From Paenibacillus protaetiae (GTDB taxonomy: Bacteria; Bacillota; Bacilli; Paenibacillales; Paenibacillaceae), in NCBI RefSeq assembly GCF_004135365.1, contig NZ_CP035492.1, positions 1,982,501-2,046,500 of the forward strand: a stretch of DNA of 64,000 nucleotides, written 5' to 3'. Each line of letters starts with the position of its first letter. Position 1 is the first letter of the stretch. Of the stretch, positions 51,437 through 59,489 are shown in pieces. Made by a program: the position numbers and the translations under genes. A model generated the notes under the pieces. That model made no database searches. It worked only from the letters and a program-made list of their open reading frames with translations, and was not told the origin of the DNA.

Positions 51437-52612
51437 ATGTCTTTAAAAGAAAAAGTAAAGGATGCCATTAACGGGCAGTCCGAAACGTTTAAAGCGATTT
51501 CCCGTTATATCGGACAGCATCCGGAGTTAGGCCATCAAGAATTTGAAGCGGCGAAAACGCTTACCGCCGAGCTGGAGCGGCAAGGCTTTACCGTAGAACG
51601 CGGCACGCTCGGAATGGAAACCGCTTTTATCGGCACTTATACAACAGCCAAACCCGGCCCGGTTGCCGCGTTTCTCTGCGAATACGACGCGCTGCAGGAC
51701 CTTGGCCACGCTTGCGGCCATCATCTGATCTGCTCGATGAGCCTGGCGGCGGCGGTCGGCCTAAAATCCGTGATCGACGAGCTTGGCGGCACGATCCGCG
51801 TATACGGGACACCGGCGGAAGAAACCGCCGGCGCCAAAGTCACAATGGCGGCCGCAGGATTATTTGACGACTGCGACTTTGCCTTAATGGCCCATCCTTA
51901 TTATACATTTGAACGATCCGGCGAATCGCTTGCCATGGATGCGATACGGTTTGAATTTCACGGCAAAGCGGCGCATGCCGCTGCCAGCCCTTATGAAGGC
52001 GCAAACGCGCTGGACGGCGTGCTGCAGCTGTTCAACGCCGTGAATGCGCTGCGCCAGCAGACACGCAGCGATACGCGTATCCACGGCATTATTGATAACG
52101 GCGGCAAAGCGCCTAATATTATTCCGGATTATGCATCCGCCAAATTTTATATCCGGTCGGCCAGCCGGGCGTATACAAACGAGCTGACCGCCAAAGTGAT
52201 CCGCTGCGCGGAAGGGGCTGCGCTTCAGACCGGCACAAGGCTGGAGGCCGCTCCGTATGAATTGTCGTACGATGAGCTGCTGACGAACGAAACATTATCC
52301 GGCTTGTTTACAAGCAACTTGCTGACGAATGGAATAGAGCCGTCCGAGATCGAAACCGGAAAGGACCACGGCTCGCTGGATCTTGCCAACGTATCCGTCC
52401 GTTGTCCGGCCATTCACCCTTATGTGAAAATCACCCAGGAGCGCTATTTGCTCCATACGCCGGAATTCCGCGACGCCGCCATGACAGAGCAAGCGCTGGA
52501 CCGGATGATATTCGCCGCCCATATGCTGGCGGCTACCGCCTATGACGTCATAGCCGATCCGGAATTGCTGGCGGCAGTCAAGGCCGAATTTGCGGCAAAA
52601 AACAACCGATAA
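51437..52612 (+). CDS. M20-family (M20D/AbgB-like) amidohydrolase
   Basis: A 391-residue zinc amidohydrolase that removes an acyl or amino acid group. Metal and catalytic residues are in LCEYDALQDLGHACGHH (Asp and His), TPAEETAGAKV with the catalytic Glu pair, MAHPYYTF, and a His in the lid domain (FEFHGKAAHAA). The AbgB-like or M20 domain-containing protein 2 group acts on p-aminobenzoyl-glutamate or odd dipeptides; the substrate here is open. ATG has a GGAGG site. It is followed by an AraC gene on the same strand after 58 bases, so the two may be linked. Confidence 0.85.
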   Translation: MSLKEKVKDAINGQSETFKAISRYIGQHPELGHQEFEAAKTLTAELERQGFTVERGTLGMETAFIGTYTTAKPGPVAAFLCEYDALQDLGHACGHHLICSMSLAAAVGLKSVIDELGGTIRVYGTPAEETAGAKVTMAAAGLFDDCDFALMAHPYYTFERSGESLAMDAIRFEFHGKAAHAAASPYEGANALDGVLQLFNAVNALRQQTRSDTRIHGIIDNGGKAPNIIPDYASAKFYIRSASRAYTNELTAKVIRCAEGAALQTGTRLEAAPYELSYDELLTNETLSGLFTSNLLTNGIEPSEIETGKDHGSLDLANVSVRCPAIHPYVKITQERYLLHTPEFRDAAMTEQALDRMIFAAHMLAATAYDVIADPELLAAVKAEFAAKNNR

Positions 52613-52670
52613 GAACTAAGAACATGCTGGTGGAGCACTTTTTTCACCTCAAGCGGGAGGTATGACCGTC

Positions 52671-53537
52671 ATGGAAGCTGTAAACGAAAAAGTCGCCTAC
52701 GAAAATCCGCTGTTGTCACTGCGCATTTTCCAGCCAAAACGCGATTCGGCAGGTTTGACCAAATGGCATTATCACCGCCAGCTGGAGCTGCTGTACATCA
52801 TTGACGGCGAGCTTGATATTGATATCGAAGAAGAAAATCATCATCTGACAGCCGGGGATGTCATTATCGTTGGCGCTTCCCAGCTGCACCGCGACCGGAG
52901 TTACGGTTATCTCGATTATATTGTTTTGCAGTTTGACATCGAGCAATTTTTTGACCACAGCACGATCCCGTACATGCGGTATTTTTCCGAAACGAAAAAC
53001 CCGCTCAGCAAAGCCAACTATATCTTCCGCGAAAATGCACCGGTCAAAAAAGCTGCCGGGGAGTGCATCCGGACGATACTGGAAGAAGCTTCGCGGAAAG
53101 ATACCGGCTATGAGCTTGCTGTCAGCATGCTCATTAAGCAAATTTTGCTGCTGCTGCTGCGCAACGATTCGCAGAAAATGCTGGTCGAGCAGGACGAATT
53201 CGACCGGATCCGGCTAGGTCCCGTGCTTGATTACGTCGAGCAGCATTTGACCGGCCGCATTCAAGTGGAGGAAGTATGCCGGATCGCCAACATGAGTTAT
53301 TTTTATTTCGTTAAATTTTTTAAAAAAGCGATTGGCTTATCGTTTACCGAATATGTAAACTACCGGAAAATCAAATGGGCGGAGCGGATTTTGCTGACAA
53401 AAGATTTAAGCATCTCCGAGGTTGGCGAAAAAATCGGCATGCCGAATATGGCTCATTTTTATAAAATGTTCAAAAAATATAATGATTGCTCTCCTAAACA
53501 GTTCCAGCGCAAAATGCTCTCATGGAACCGGCAGTAG
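52671..53537 (+). CDS. AraC-family transcriptional regulator
   Basis: The N-terminal cupin-like part (KWHYHRQLELLYIIDGELDI, LTAGDVIIVGASQLHR) has the Trp-His-x-His pattern of sugar or metabolite sensors. The C-terminal double helix-turn-helix includes IQVEEVCRIANMSYFYFVKFFKK and ISEVGEKIGMPNMAHFYKMFKKY. The ATG at 52662 lies against its GGGAGG site, so ATG 52671 is used. The M20 gene upstream on the same strand suggests control of that gene. A strong terminator follows. Confidence 0.85.
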   Translation: MEAVNEKVAYENPLLSLRIFQPKRDSAGLTKWHYHRQLELLYIIDGELDIDIEEENHHLTAGDVIIVGASQLHRDRSYGYLDYIVLQFDIEQFFDHSTIPYMRYFSETKNPLSKANYIFRENAPVKKAAGECIRTILEEASRKDTGYELAVSMLIKQILLLLLRNDSQKMLVEQDEFDRIRLGPVLDYVEQHLTGRIQVEEVCRIANMSYFYFVKFFKKAIGLSFTEYVNYRKIKWAERILLTKDLSISEVGEKIGMPNMAHFYKMFKKYNDCSPKQFQRKMLSWNRQ

Positions 53538-53546
53538 CCCAGCAAT

Positions 53547-53597
53547 AAAAAAAGGAACGGACCCTTGCCGGAAGCAAGCTTGTCCATTCCTTTTTTT
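53547..53597. terminator. Bidirectional terminator between AraC and phoP genes
   Basis: Long stem of seven A and GGAACGGAC facing GTCCATTCC and seven T, with one internal mismatch. It serves the convergent genes. Confidence 0.85.
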
Positions 53598-53605
53598 TCA
53601 GAAAA

Positions 53606-54337
53606 TCATTTGCCCATCGGCTGGCCGGAGACCGGTTTCCTTGGCATAATCAGCTTATAGCCGACGCCGCGGATCGATTCAATTTGCACCGACTCCTGGC
53701 CAAGCTCAAGCTTCTTGCGCAGCGAACTGACATGCACGTCAACGGTCCGCTGCCCTCCGATATAATCAAATCCCCATACGACATTCATCAGATCATCTCT
53801 TGTAATCACCATGCCCGGACGCTGTACCAAATAAAGCAGCACTTCAAATTCCTTTGGACGCAGCGGCACCAGCTCACCGGCAAGAATAACTTCATATTTC
53901 TCCGGATAGATGGACAATTCGCCGGCTGTAATGACTTTCTCGTTCGTCTCCACCGGCTTCATATCTTCCTGCTGTGTACGGCGAAGTACCGCAGACACCC
54001 GGGCGAGCAGCTCGGCAACGCCAAACGGCTTCGTAATATAATCATCCGCACCATGCTTCAAGCCTTGAACAACTTCTTCTTCCGCATTGCGGGCCGTTAA
54101 AATAATGACCGGTGTCCGGTTGCCGCTTTGGCGAAGCCGGTTCAATACCTCAAAGCCGTTCATGCCTGGCAGCATTATGTCAAGGATAATCAGATCAAAT
54201 GGATGCTGCAGCGCGGACTGCAAACCTTCTCCGCCATGATCGATTACTGTCGTTTCATAACCTTCTTGCGACAAATTATAAGACAAAAGCCGCGCCAACG
54301 TTGGTTCGTCCTCAATAACGAGTACTTTATGCGACAT
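53606..54337 (-). CDS. phoP: PhoP-type response regulator (OmpR/PhoB family)
   Basis: A 243-residue regulator. The receiver has the acidic pair in VIEDEP, the phospho-acceptor Asp in LIILDIMLPGMNG, Thr in VIILTARN and Lys in YITKPFG. The C-terminal winged helix (LRPKEFEVLLYLVQRPGMVITRDDL, GGQRTVDVHVSSLRKKL) is of the PhoB type. The assignment as PhoP rests on the PhoR-like kinase next to it, the pst operon in the same window and conserved neighbourhood with polA. Its gene lies after phoR, the reverse of the B. subtilis order, with a 107-base gap. Confidence 0.85.
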   Translation of the reverse strand: MSHKVLVIEDEPTLARLLSYNLSQEGYETTVIDHGGEGLQSALQHPFDLIILDIMLPGMNGFEVLNRLRQSGNRTPVIILTARNAEEEVVQGLKHGADDYITKPFGVAELLARVSAVLRRTQQEDMKPVETNEKVITAGELSIYPEKYEVILAGELVPLRPKEFEVLLYLVQRPGMVITRDDLMNVVWGFDYIGGQRTVDVHVSSLRKKLELGQESVQIESIRGVGYKLIMPRKPVSGQPMGK

Positions 54338-54444
54338 GCAGACACTCCCAATTTCGCGAATATCGAATCGAATCGAATCTTCATTCGCTTGGATTCCAAG
54401 CCCAAACCTATTTTATCATGTTTTTGTAAACAGATGATACGAAA

Positions 54445-56235
54445 TTAAAAAATTGATTCTTGAAGCACAGGCAGCACAATCGTAAACGTAGATCCTTCTC
54501 CAAGCTCGCTTGCAACGGATATTGTTCCTTTATGCAGTTCCACCAGATGCTTGACGATGGAAAGCCCCAGCCCCGTTCCGCCTGAGCTGCGGGAGCGCGC
54601 TTTATCAACCCGGTAAAACCGTTCGAAAATGCGCGGCAGGTCTTTTTTCGGAATGCCAATCCCGGTATCGCTGATGGCAATGGAGATGTGGTCTTCATCC
54701 AGACTTTCTACGCGGACAAATACTTTGCCGCCTTCCGGCGTATAGCTGATGCCGTTGGCCAGCAGATTCATCAAAATTTGGCGCAGCCTGTCCTCATCCG
54801 CTTCCACGTACAGCCCTTCTTCCAGCGATACGTTCAGCTGTATCAATTTTTTGGCAGCTTGCGATTCAATGACTTTGACCGTCTTATTAATAAACGACTC
54901 CATCTCAATCGGTGAGAAGACAAGCGGAACACGCCGTGATTCCACTTTGGACAATTCCAGAATGTCGCTAATTAACCGGTTCAGTCGGTCGCTTTCATCA
55001 AAAATAATTTGCAGGAAGGAGCGTGCTGTCTCTTCGTCCTTCACCCCGCCGCTCAGCAGCGTTTCCGCAAACCCTTTGACAGCGGCGATTGGCGTCTTCA
55101 GCTCGTGGGATACGTTGGCGACAAATTCGCTGCGCACTCTCTCCAGCCTGCGGACAGCCGTTACATCCTGCAGCACGAGCAGCACGCCGGCAAATTCGCT
55201 TGTATCCGGATGAACCGGCACCAGATTCAGCTCCAGCAGTCGTTCCTCCGGGAAATAAAAGGTTATTTCATCGCGTACCAGCTTGCCGGTCTGCAGGCAT
55301 TCCTGAATCATTTGGGCAAGCTCATACTGCTGTTTCGCTTCCGTATAGTGCCTTCCGACAAGCTCTTTGGCGGAAAAACCCAGCACTTCTTCGGCGCGGC
55401 GGTTCATCAGCAGGAATCGTCCGGATGTATCAATCATTACAATTCCGTTGATCATATTGTCAAGAACCGTCTCCAGCTGCGTTTCATTGCGCTGGATACG
55501 CGACATCTGCACCTGCAGGCTTTCCGCCATCGCATTAATAGCGTGGCCCAGCTCGCCGATTTCATCCTGCTTTTGCACTTTGACGCGGGCACGGTAATCC
55601 ATTCTCGTAATCCGTTTCGCCACGTTCGTAATTTGCTCAAGCGGGTACGTCAAGCTTTTGGCAATTCGGAAGCTGATCAGCGCGGCGATCACGCAAAGCA
55701 GCAGCAGCCAGCCGATCAGAGCCGCCCACAGCTGCGTAATCCCCTGCTCCACATCCTTCAAGCTCATCGAAAGCCGGACGATCATGGAGTCCGGATCGGA
55801 AGGGTTCACAGGTACGGCTACATACAAATAATTTTGCCGAAGTGTAGCACTATTCCGGATGGCCCGGCCCGTCCCTTTGCTTCGCGCGTCTATAAATTCT
55901 TTGCGGCTGGAGTGGTTCTCCATTGATTTCGGATCGGAGACGGAGTCGCCGAGCACGGTGCCGTCGCCGGCAATAAAGGTTACCCTTGCGCCGGCTTTAT
56001 CCTGCAGCTGCTTTGCTTCTTGCGTATAGTAATCAAACAGCTCCTCTCTGGAATTGCTTGATGGCCATTCCATACTCGCAATAATCAGCTTCATTTCACG
56101 AACCATGCTGTTTTCAAGCGCTTCAATATGGCTGTCCCGGAATGTTTTCACCATAATCAGCCCGGCTGCGCTGACTGAAAGCGCAATAATAACAATCATG
56201 ATTATTGTGAGCCGATTGCGAAAACTGCTCATCAT
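54445..56235 (-). CDS. phoR: PhoR-type sensor histidine kinase (HAMP-PAS-HisKA)
   Basis: 596 residues. Two membrane helices (residues about 10-30 and 165-190) flank a 135-residue extracytoplasmic sensor. HAMP (LTYPLEQITNVAKRITRMDY), a PAS domain (ETVLDNMINGIVMIDTSGRF), HisKA with the phospho-His in VANVSHELKTPI, and the HATPase N, G1, F and G2 boxes (DTGIGIPKKDLPRIFERF, GGTGLGLSIVKHL) follow. This architecture matches PhoR of Bacilli. It is encoded directly before phoP on the same strand. The sensor ligand cannot be read. Start ATG ATG behind GGAG. Confidence 0.87.
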   Translation of the reverse strand: MMSSFRNRLTIIMIVIIALSVSAAGLIMVKTFRDSHIEALENSMVREMKLIIASMEWPSSNSREELFDYYTQEAKQLQDKAGARVTFIAGDGTVLGDSVSDPKSMENHSSRKEFIDARSKGTGRAIRNSATLRQNYLYVAVPVNPSDPDSMIVRLSMSLKDVEQGITQLWAALIGWLLLLCVIAALISFRIAKSLTYPLEQITNVAKRITRMDYRARVKVQKQDEIGELGHAINAMAESLQVQMSRIQRNETQLETVLDNMINGIVMIDTSGRFLLMNRRAEEVLGFSAKELVGRHYTEAKQQYELAQMIQECLQTGKLVRDEITFYFPEERLLELNLVPVHPDTSEFAGVLLVLQDVTAVRRLERVRSEFVANVSHELKTPIAAVKGFAETLLSGGVKDEETARSFLQIIFDESDRLNRLISDILELSKVESRRVPLVFSPIEMESFINKTVKVIESQAAKKLIQLNVSLEEGLYVEADEDRLRQILMNLLANGISYTPEGGKVFVRVESLDEDHISIAISDTGIGIPKKDLPRIFERFYRVDKARSRSSGGTGLGLSIVKHLVELHKGTISVASELGEGSTFTIVLPVLQESIF

Positions 56236-56269
56236 CCTTTATCCCACTCCTTATCCATGCATGCATTCT

Positions 56270-57247
56270 TTATCCTACATGGCGGGCGCCCGTTTCGCCA
56301 GAACTGGTATTGTTAAGTTTTTGTAAAACGAGATTGAAAACAGTCGCCAGCGGCTGCTGGACAAGGATGGACAAAATGACCGGCACGGCTGCCAGCGGCG
56401 GAAAATAACCGATGGCGAGCACAATGCCAAGCGATATGTTGCGCATCCCTGTCGCATAGGAAACCGTTGCCTGCATTTCGCGGCTGCCCAGCCAGTAGGT
56501 GCCGATATAACCAAGCGCGTAGCAAAGGGCAACCAGCCCGACGACTACGCTCACAACAAGCGCCATATCCCCTTTCATCTGCTGGACATAGGGCTGGATG
56601 GCGGCGGCATTCAGCATGACGACAGCTGCAAAGCAAAGCTTCGAAACCGAAGAGGCATACGGCTGGACCTTAGCCTGTATTCGGCCTCTTGTCAGCTGAT
56701 GCAGCAGTACGCCGGCAAATGTAGGCAGCACAATAATAAGCAGCAAATCAAGCATAAGCGGCCCTAGACGGACGGCCACTGCCTGATGGAACAGAAGCCG
56801 TATGCCGGCCGGCACCACAAGCGGGCTTAAAGCCGAATCGAGGATGACCATCGCCAGCATAAGCGGCACATTGCCGCCGCTAAGCCCTGTCCACATCACT
56901 GAAGAAACGCCAAGCGGAATGATCGTAAATAACACCAGCCCGATTACATAAGGCGAATGCTGGCCGAATAAAGCTGCGCCAATCCCGTAAGCGATGGCGG
57001 GAGCAACCAGATGCGCAAGCATAATCGTCCACACGATAATGCCCGGTTTCCGGAGTACGGAACCTAAGTGCCCGAAACCGCAGCCCAGCGCCATCGCAAA
57101 CGTAATATACGCAAATAAATACGATACGGAGGAGGTATAAGGCTGGAGGCCCTTCGCCAGCAAAAATCCGATCACCAGCGCCAGCGGGGTGATGACAATC
57201 GTATATCGTTCAAAGCCGGCGTTAAACCGGAGGCATAGCCGCTTCAT
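56270..57247 (-). CDS. Bile acid:sodium symporter-family (SBF) transporter
   Basis: A 325-residue membrane protein with about ten helices. The SBF signature segments are present: FAMALGCGFGHL, IPLGVSSVMWTGLSGGNVPLMLAM and SYATGMRNISLGIVLA. Relatives move bile acids, pantoate or other organic anions with sodium; the substrate here is unknown. ATG 57247 is used because GGGGGA lies seven bases upstream. Only 34 bases separate it from the phoR start, so it may be transcribed with phoR-phoP, although no link with phosphate is known. Confidence 0.82.
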   Translation of the reverse strand: MKRLCLRFNAGFERYTIVITPLALVIGFLLAKGLQPYTSSVSYLFAYITFAMALGCGFGHLGSVLRKPGIIVWTIMLAHLVAPAIAYGIGAALFGQHSPYVIGLVLFTIIPLGVSSVMWTGLSGGNVPLMLAMVILDSALSPLVVPAGIRLLFHQAVAVRLGPLMLDLLLIIVLPTFAGVLLHQLTRGRIQAKVQPYASSVSKLCFAAVVMLNAAAIQPYVQQMKGDMALVVSVVVGLVALCYALGYIGTYWLGSREMQATVSYATGMRNISLGIVLAIGYFPPLAAVPVILSILVQQPLATVFNLVLQKLNNTSSGETGARHVG

Positions 57248-57364
57248 GTTCACTCCCCCTTCATCTGCTGTATCCCGCAGCTAGGCAGCAGCCTTCTATC
57301 CGTTTTATAATAGCATAGAGTTCCCTATCGTCACATATCGACAAAGAAAGGCTGTGACACGCGG

Positions 57365-58504
57365 ATGAAAAACGGCAAGTTTACCAATACCATCATTCGA
57401 ATGCAATTCGTGCCGAGGTGGAGCGAGCATGCCCCGCGGTTCGAGGATAACGCCGCAAGCCACAGCTTTCGCTGCGCAGCCATTGCCATCTTGGCCGGAC
57501 TTGCTGAAGAGAAGCTGTTTGGGCGCCCTGTCGACAAGCTGAAGCTGCTGACCCGGTCGCTTTGGGCCGATCTTAGCCATACGATGACAGGTTCCATTAA
57601 GCATGTCACCAAGAAAGAAATCCATGTCACCGAACATATTCGCGCGCTGGAGCATGAGCTGAGCAAAGAAATAGTGTCCTGCTTGTCCAAATCGCTCCGG
57701 GCTTTTGCTTATGACGCCATCGTGAATGCGCAGGATGATACCGATACCGGAAGGCTTGTGGAAGCGATTGATACGTTTGACGCATTTTTATTTTGCCACC
57801 GGGAAGCGTCTTACGGGTCCAACCCTTTTTTCCGCAGCAAAGTACAGGAGTTACGCGACAAAATTGCCGGATACGAACAGCCGTCCATCGGATGGCTGCT
57901 TGCCGAATTTGAAAAAGGCGAAGGCGTACGCGATTTTCTCGGCTATATTATGAATCTCGATACGGTGCAGCGCTGGAACGGAAGCTATAACCTCGTTCCC
58001 GATAACGACGCCACCCATTCTTTCCGCGTTGCTTCACTGGCATTATTCAACGGCCTTTTGGAACGCGAACGGTTTGGACTCGCCCATATCGATCTGTACC
58101 GGCTGGTGAGCAAATCCGTCCTGCACGACCTGCCCGAGATTGTATCCGGCGACGTCGTCTCGCATTTTAAACATCGAAACCCGGTAATGAAACATGCTTT
58201 CGAGCAGTATGAACGGGAAACGGCCGAAGCGATGATTGCCAAGCTGCCGGAGCCGTTCGGCGAAGCGCTTGCCGACATGATGGCCAACCCCAAGTCCGCC
58301 GATTATGAAGGCGAGATGCTGGACATTGCGGACAAGCTGGACGCGTTAATTAAAGCCGGGCTTGAAATGCGCAACAATCCGCATTACGCCGAAACGTATT
58401 ACGATCAGCTGACGACCATCCAGCACCGCTTCGAGAATCCTTGCGTCATCTTTTTTCTGGCCTATATTTTGCATGATTTAACGTATTCCAACTTTAACAA
58501 ATAA
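57365..58504 (+). CDS. Tandem HD-domain (YfbR-like) phosphohydrolase with degenerate first half
   Basis: 379 residues made of two YfbR-like HD units. The second unit keeps the metal set: His218 in DATHSFRVAS, His254-Asp255 in VLHDLPEIVSGD, and an Asp in DIADKLDAL. In the first unit His33 (ASHSFRCAA) is kept, but the HD pair has become Ala68-Asp69 (LWADLSHTMTG). So the first is probably inactive and the second active. YfbR enzymes remove phosphate from dNMPs. The fused double form may act as a dimer in one chain. Divergent from the SBF gene, followed by its own terminator. Confidence 0.8.
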   Translation: MKNGKFTNTIIRMQFVPRWSEHAPRFEDNAASHSFRCAAIAILAGLAEEKLFGRPVDKLKLLTRSLWADLSHTMTGSIKHVTKKEIHVTEHIRALEHELSKEIVSCLSKSLRAFAYDAIVNAQDDTDTGRLVEAIDTFDAFLFCHREASYGSNPFFRSKVQELRDKIAGYEQPSIGWLLAEFEKGEGVRDFLGYIMNLDTVQRWNGSYNLVPDNDATHSFRVASLALFNGLLERERFGLAHIDLYRLVSKSVLHDLPEIVSGDVVSHFKHRNPVMKHAFEQYERETAEAMIAKLPEPFGEALADMMANPKSADYEGEMLDIADKLDALIKAGLEMRNNPHYAETYYDQLTTIQHRFENPCVIFFLAYILHDLTYSNFNK

Positions 58505-58506
58505 TA

Positions 58507-58548
58507 AAAGAGACGGCTTCGCTCCAACTGGACGAATTCCGTCTCTTT
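58507..58548. terminator. Terminator of the tandem HD gene
   Basis: AAAGAGACGG (58507-58516) pairs with CCGTCTCTTT (58539-58548), with a 22-base loop. It lies between convergent genes. Confidence 0.75.
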
Positions 58549-58581
58549 CTTTATAGGCTTGTTCAACTTGAGGTGCAGCGT

Positions 58582-59229
58582 TTATTTCGTTTCCCCGACC
58601 ACGGTAAACCGTTCGCCGACATGGTTGGCTTGTTCGATTTCATCGACAATAGCGATGGCATAATCGGCATAGCTGATATAGCTTTCGCCTTTGCCGTTGA
58701 CGATCAGCTGGTCTTTGCCCTTCTGATAAGAGCCCGTTCTGCCTCCCTCTGCATCAAAAAAAGCAGCCGGGCTGACGAATGTCCAGCGGATTCCGGATGA
58801 TTGCTTCAAATCCTGCAAATTTTGCGCTTGGCTGAGCGCTGTAGCTTTAAACATATCCGGAAATTCCGGCGTATCGACAAGGCGCAATGTTTGCGCTTCG
58901 TCCACATACAGGCTGCCGGCGCCGCCAACTACAATCAGTCTAGTATCCGGAGCGCCTTTAAATGCTTGGATCAGCGACAAGCCGGCTTCGATATGCTGTC
59001 CTTCTCCTCCGCCAAGCGGGGCGGCAAACGCGTTAACAACAACGTCAAACGGCTTCACATCGTCCGCTTTCAAATCAAAAATACTTTTCTCTACCACTTG
59101 AACGCCCGGCTGCTGCACTTTGGCCGCACTTCGCACAATTGCGGTTACTTCATGGCCGCGCTCAAGCGCTTCTTTCACAATAGCTTGTCCTGCTTTACCC
59201 GTTGCTCCAATAACTGCTACTTTCATCAT
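58582..59229 (-). CDS. NAD(P)-binding atypical SDR (YwnB/BVR-B-like)
   Basis: A Rossmann-fold protein of 215 residues. The nucleotide-binding signature GATGKAGQAI lies at the very N-terminus, followed by an Arg in AIVRSAAKV that favours NADP. SLYVDEAQ and TFVSPAAFFDAEGGRTG fit the flavin-reductase-like and YwnB-type subgroup (NAD(P)H-binding, PF13460). The reaction is unknown. The strong AAGGAGG site precedes the ATG. A 25-base palindrome 133-157 bases upstream suggests control by a MarR or HxlR-type regulator that is not next to it. Confidence 0.85.
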   Translation of the reverse strand: MMKVAVIGATGKAGQAIVKEALERGHEVTAIVRSAAKVQQPGVQVVEKSIFDLKADDVKPFDVVVNAFAAPLGGGEGQHIEAGLSLIQAFKGAPDTRLIVVGGAGSLYVDEAQTLRLVDTPEFPDMFKATALSQAQNLQDLKQSSGIRWTFVSPAAFFDAEGGRTGSYQKGKDQLIVNGKGESYISYADYAIAIVDEIEQANHVGERFTVVGETK

Positions 59230-59361
59230 ATTTTCCTCCTTGTTGTCCTGCCTGAGACAAGCATTCCCTATCTGCTAAGCGCCAAATCACAGCGGGTACG
59301 GGCAGATACAGCTGCACGGACATCTGCATCTGTTCCCAGCGTATACGTTGCCTGCAGCTCA

Positions 59362-59386
59362 ACCTGTAATCATTATAGTTACAGGT
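59362..59386. promoter_or_regulatory. Palindromic operator upstream of the YwnB-like gene
   Basis: ACCTGTAA and TTACAGGT form a perfect 8-bp inverted repeat with a 9-base spacer, 133 bases before the start codon. It is followed by AT-rich sequence. The regulator gene is not adjacent. Confidence 0.5.
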
Positions 59387-59410
59387 AAATGAACAGTCAA
59401 CTATAAAAAA

Positions 59411-59480
59411 AGATTTGGCGGCAAAAGGAGCCCCGCTGCTGCCTACTTTGGGGGGGTCATCCTTCTACCATGCCAAATCT
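59411..59480 (-). terminator. Terminator of the GH3 gene
   Basis: AGATTTGGC (59411-59419) pairs with GCCAAATCT (59472-59480) around a 52-base region that can form an inner arm. On the minus strand seven T follow. It includes a run of seven G. Confidence 0.65.
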
Positions 59481-59489
59481 CATCTGCCA

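Noticed and set aside
54363-54380. Short tandem repeat of GATTC units before phoP
   Set aside because: Only about three units; no sign of function or variable-repeat origin.
55009-55926. Plus-strand frame of 305 codons opposite phoR
   Set aside because: Antisense to a fully motif-supported histidine kinase.
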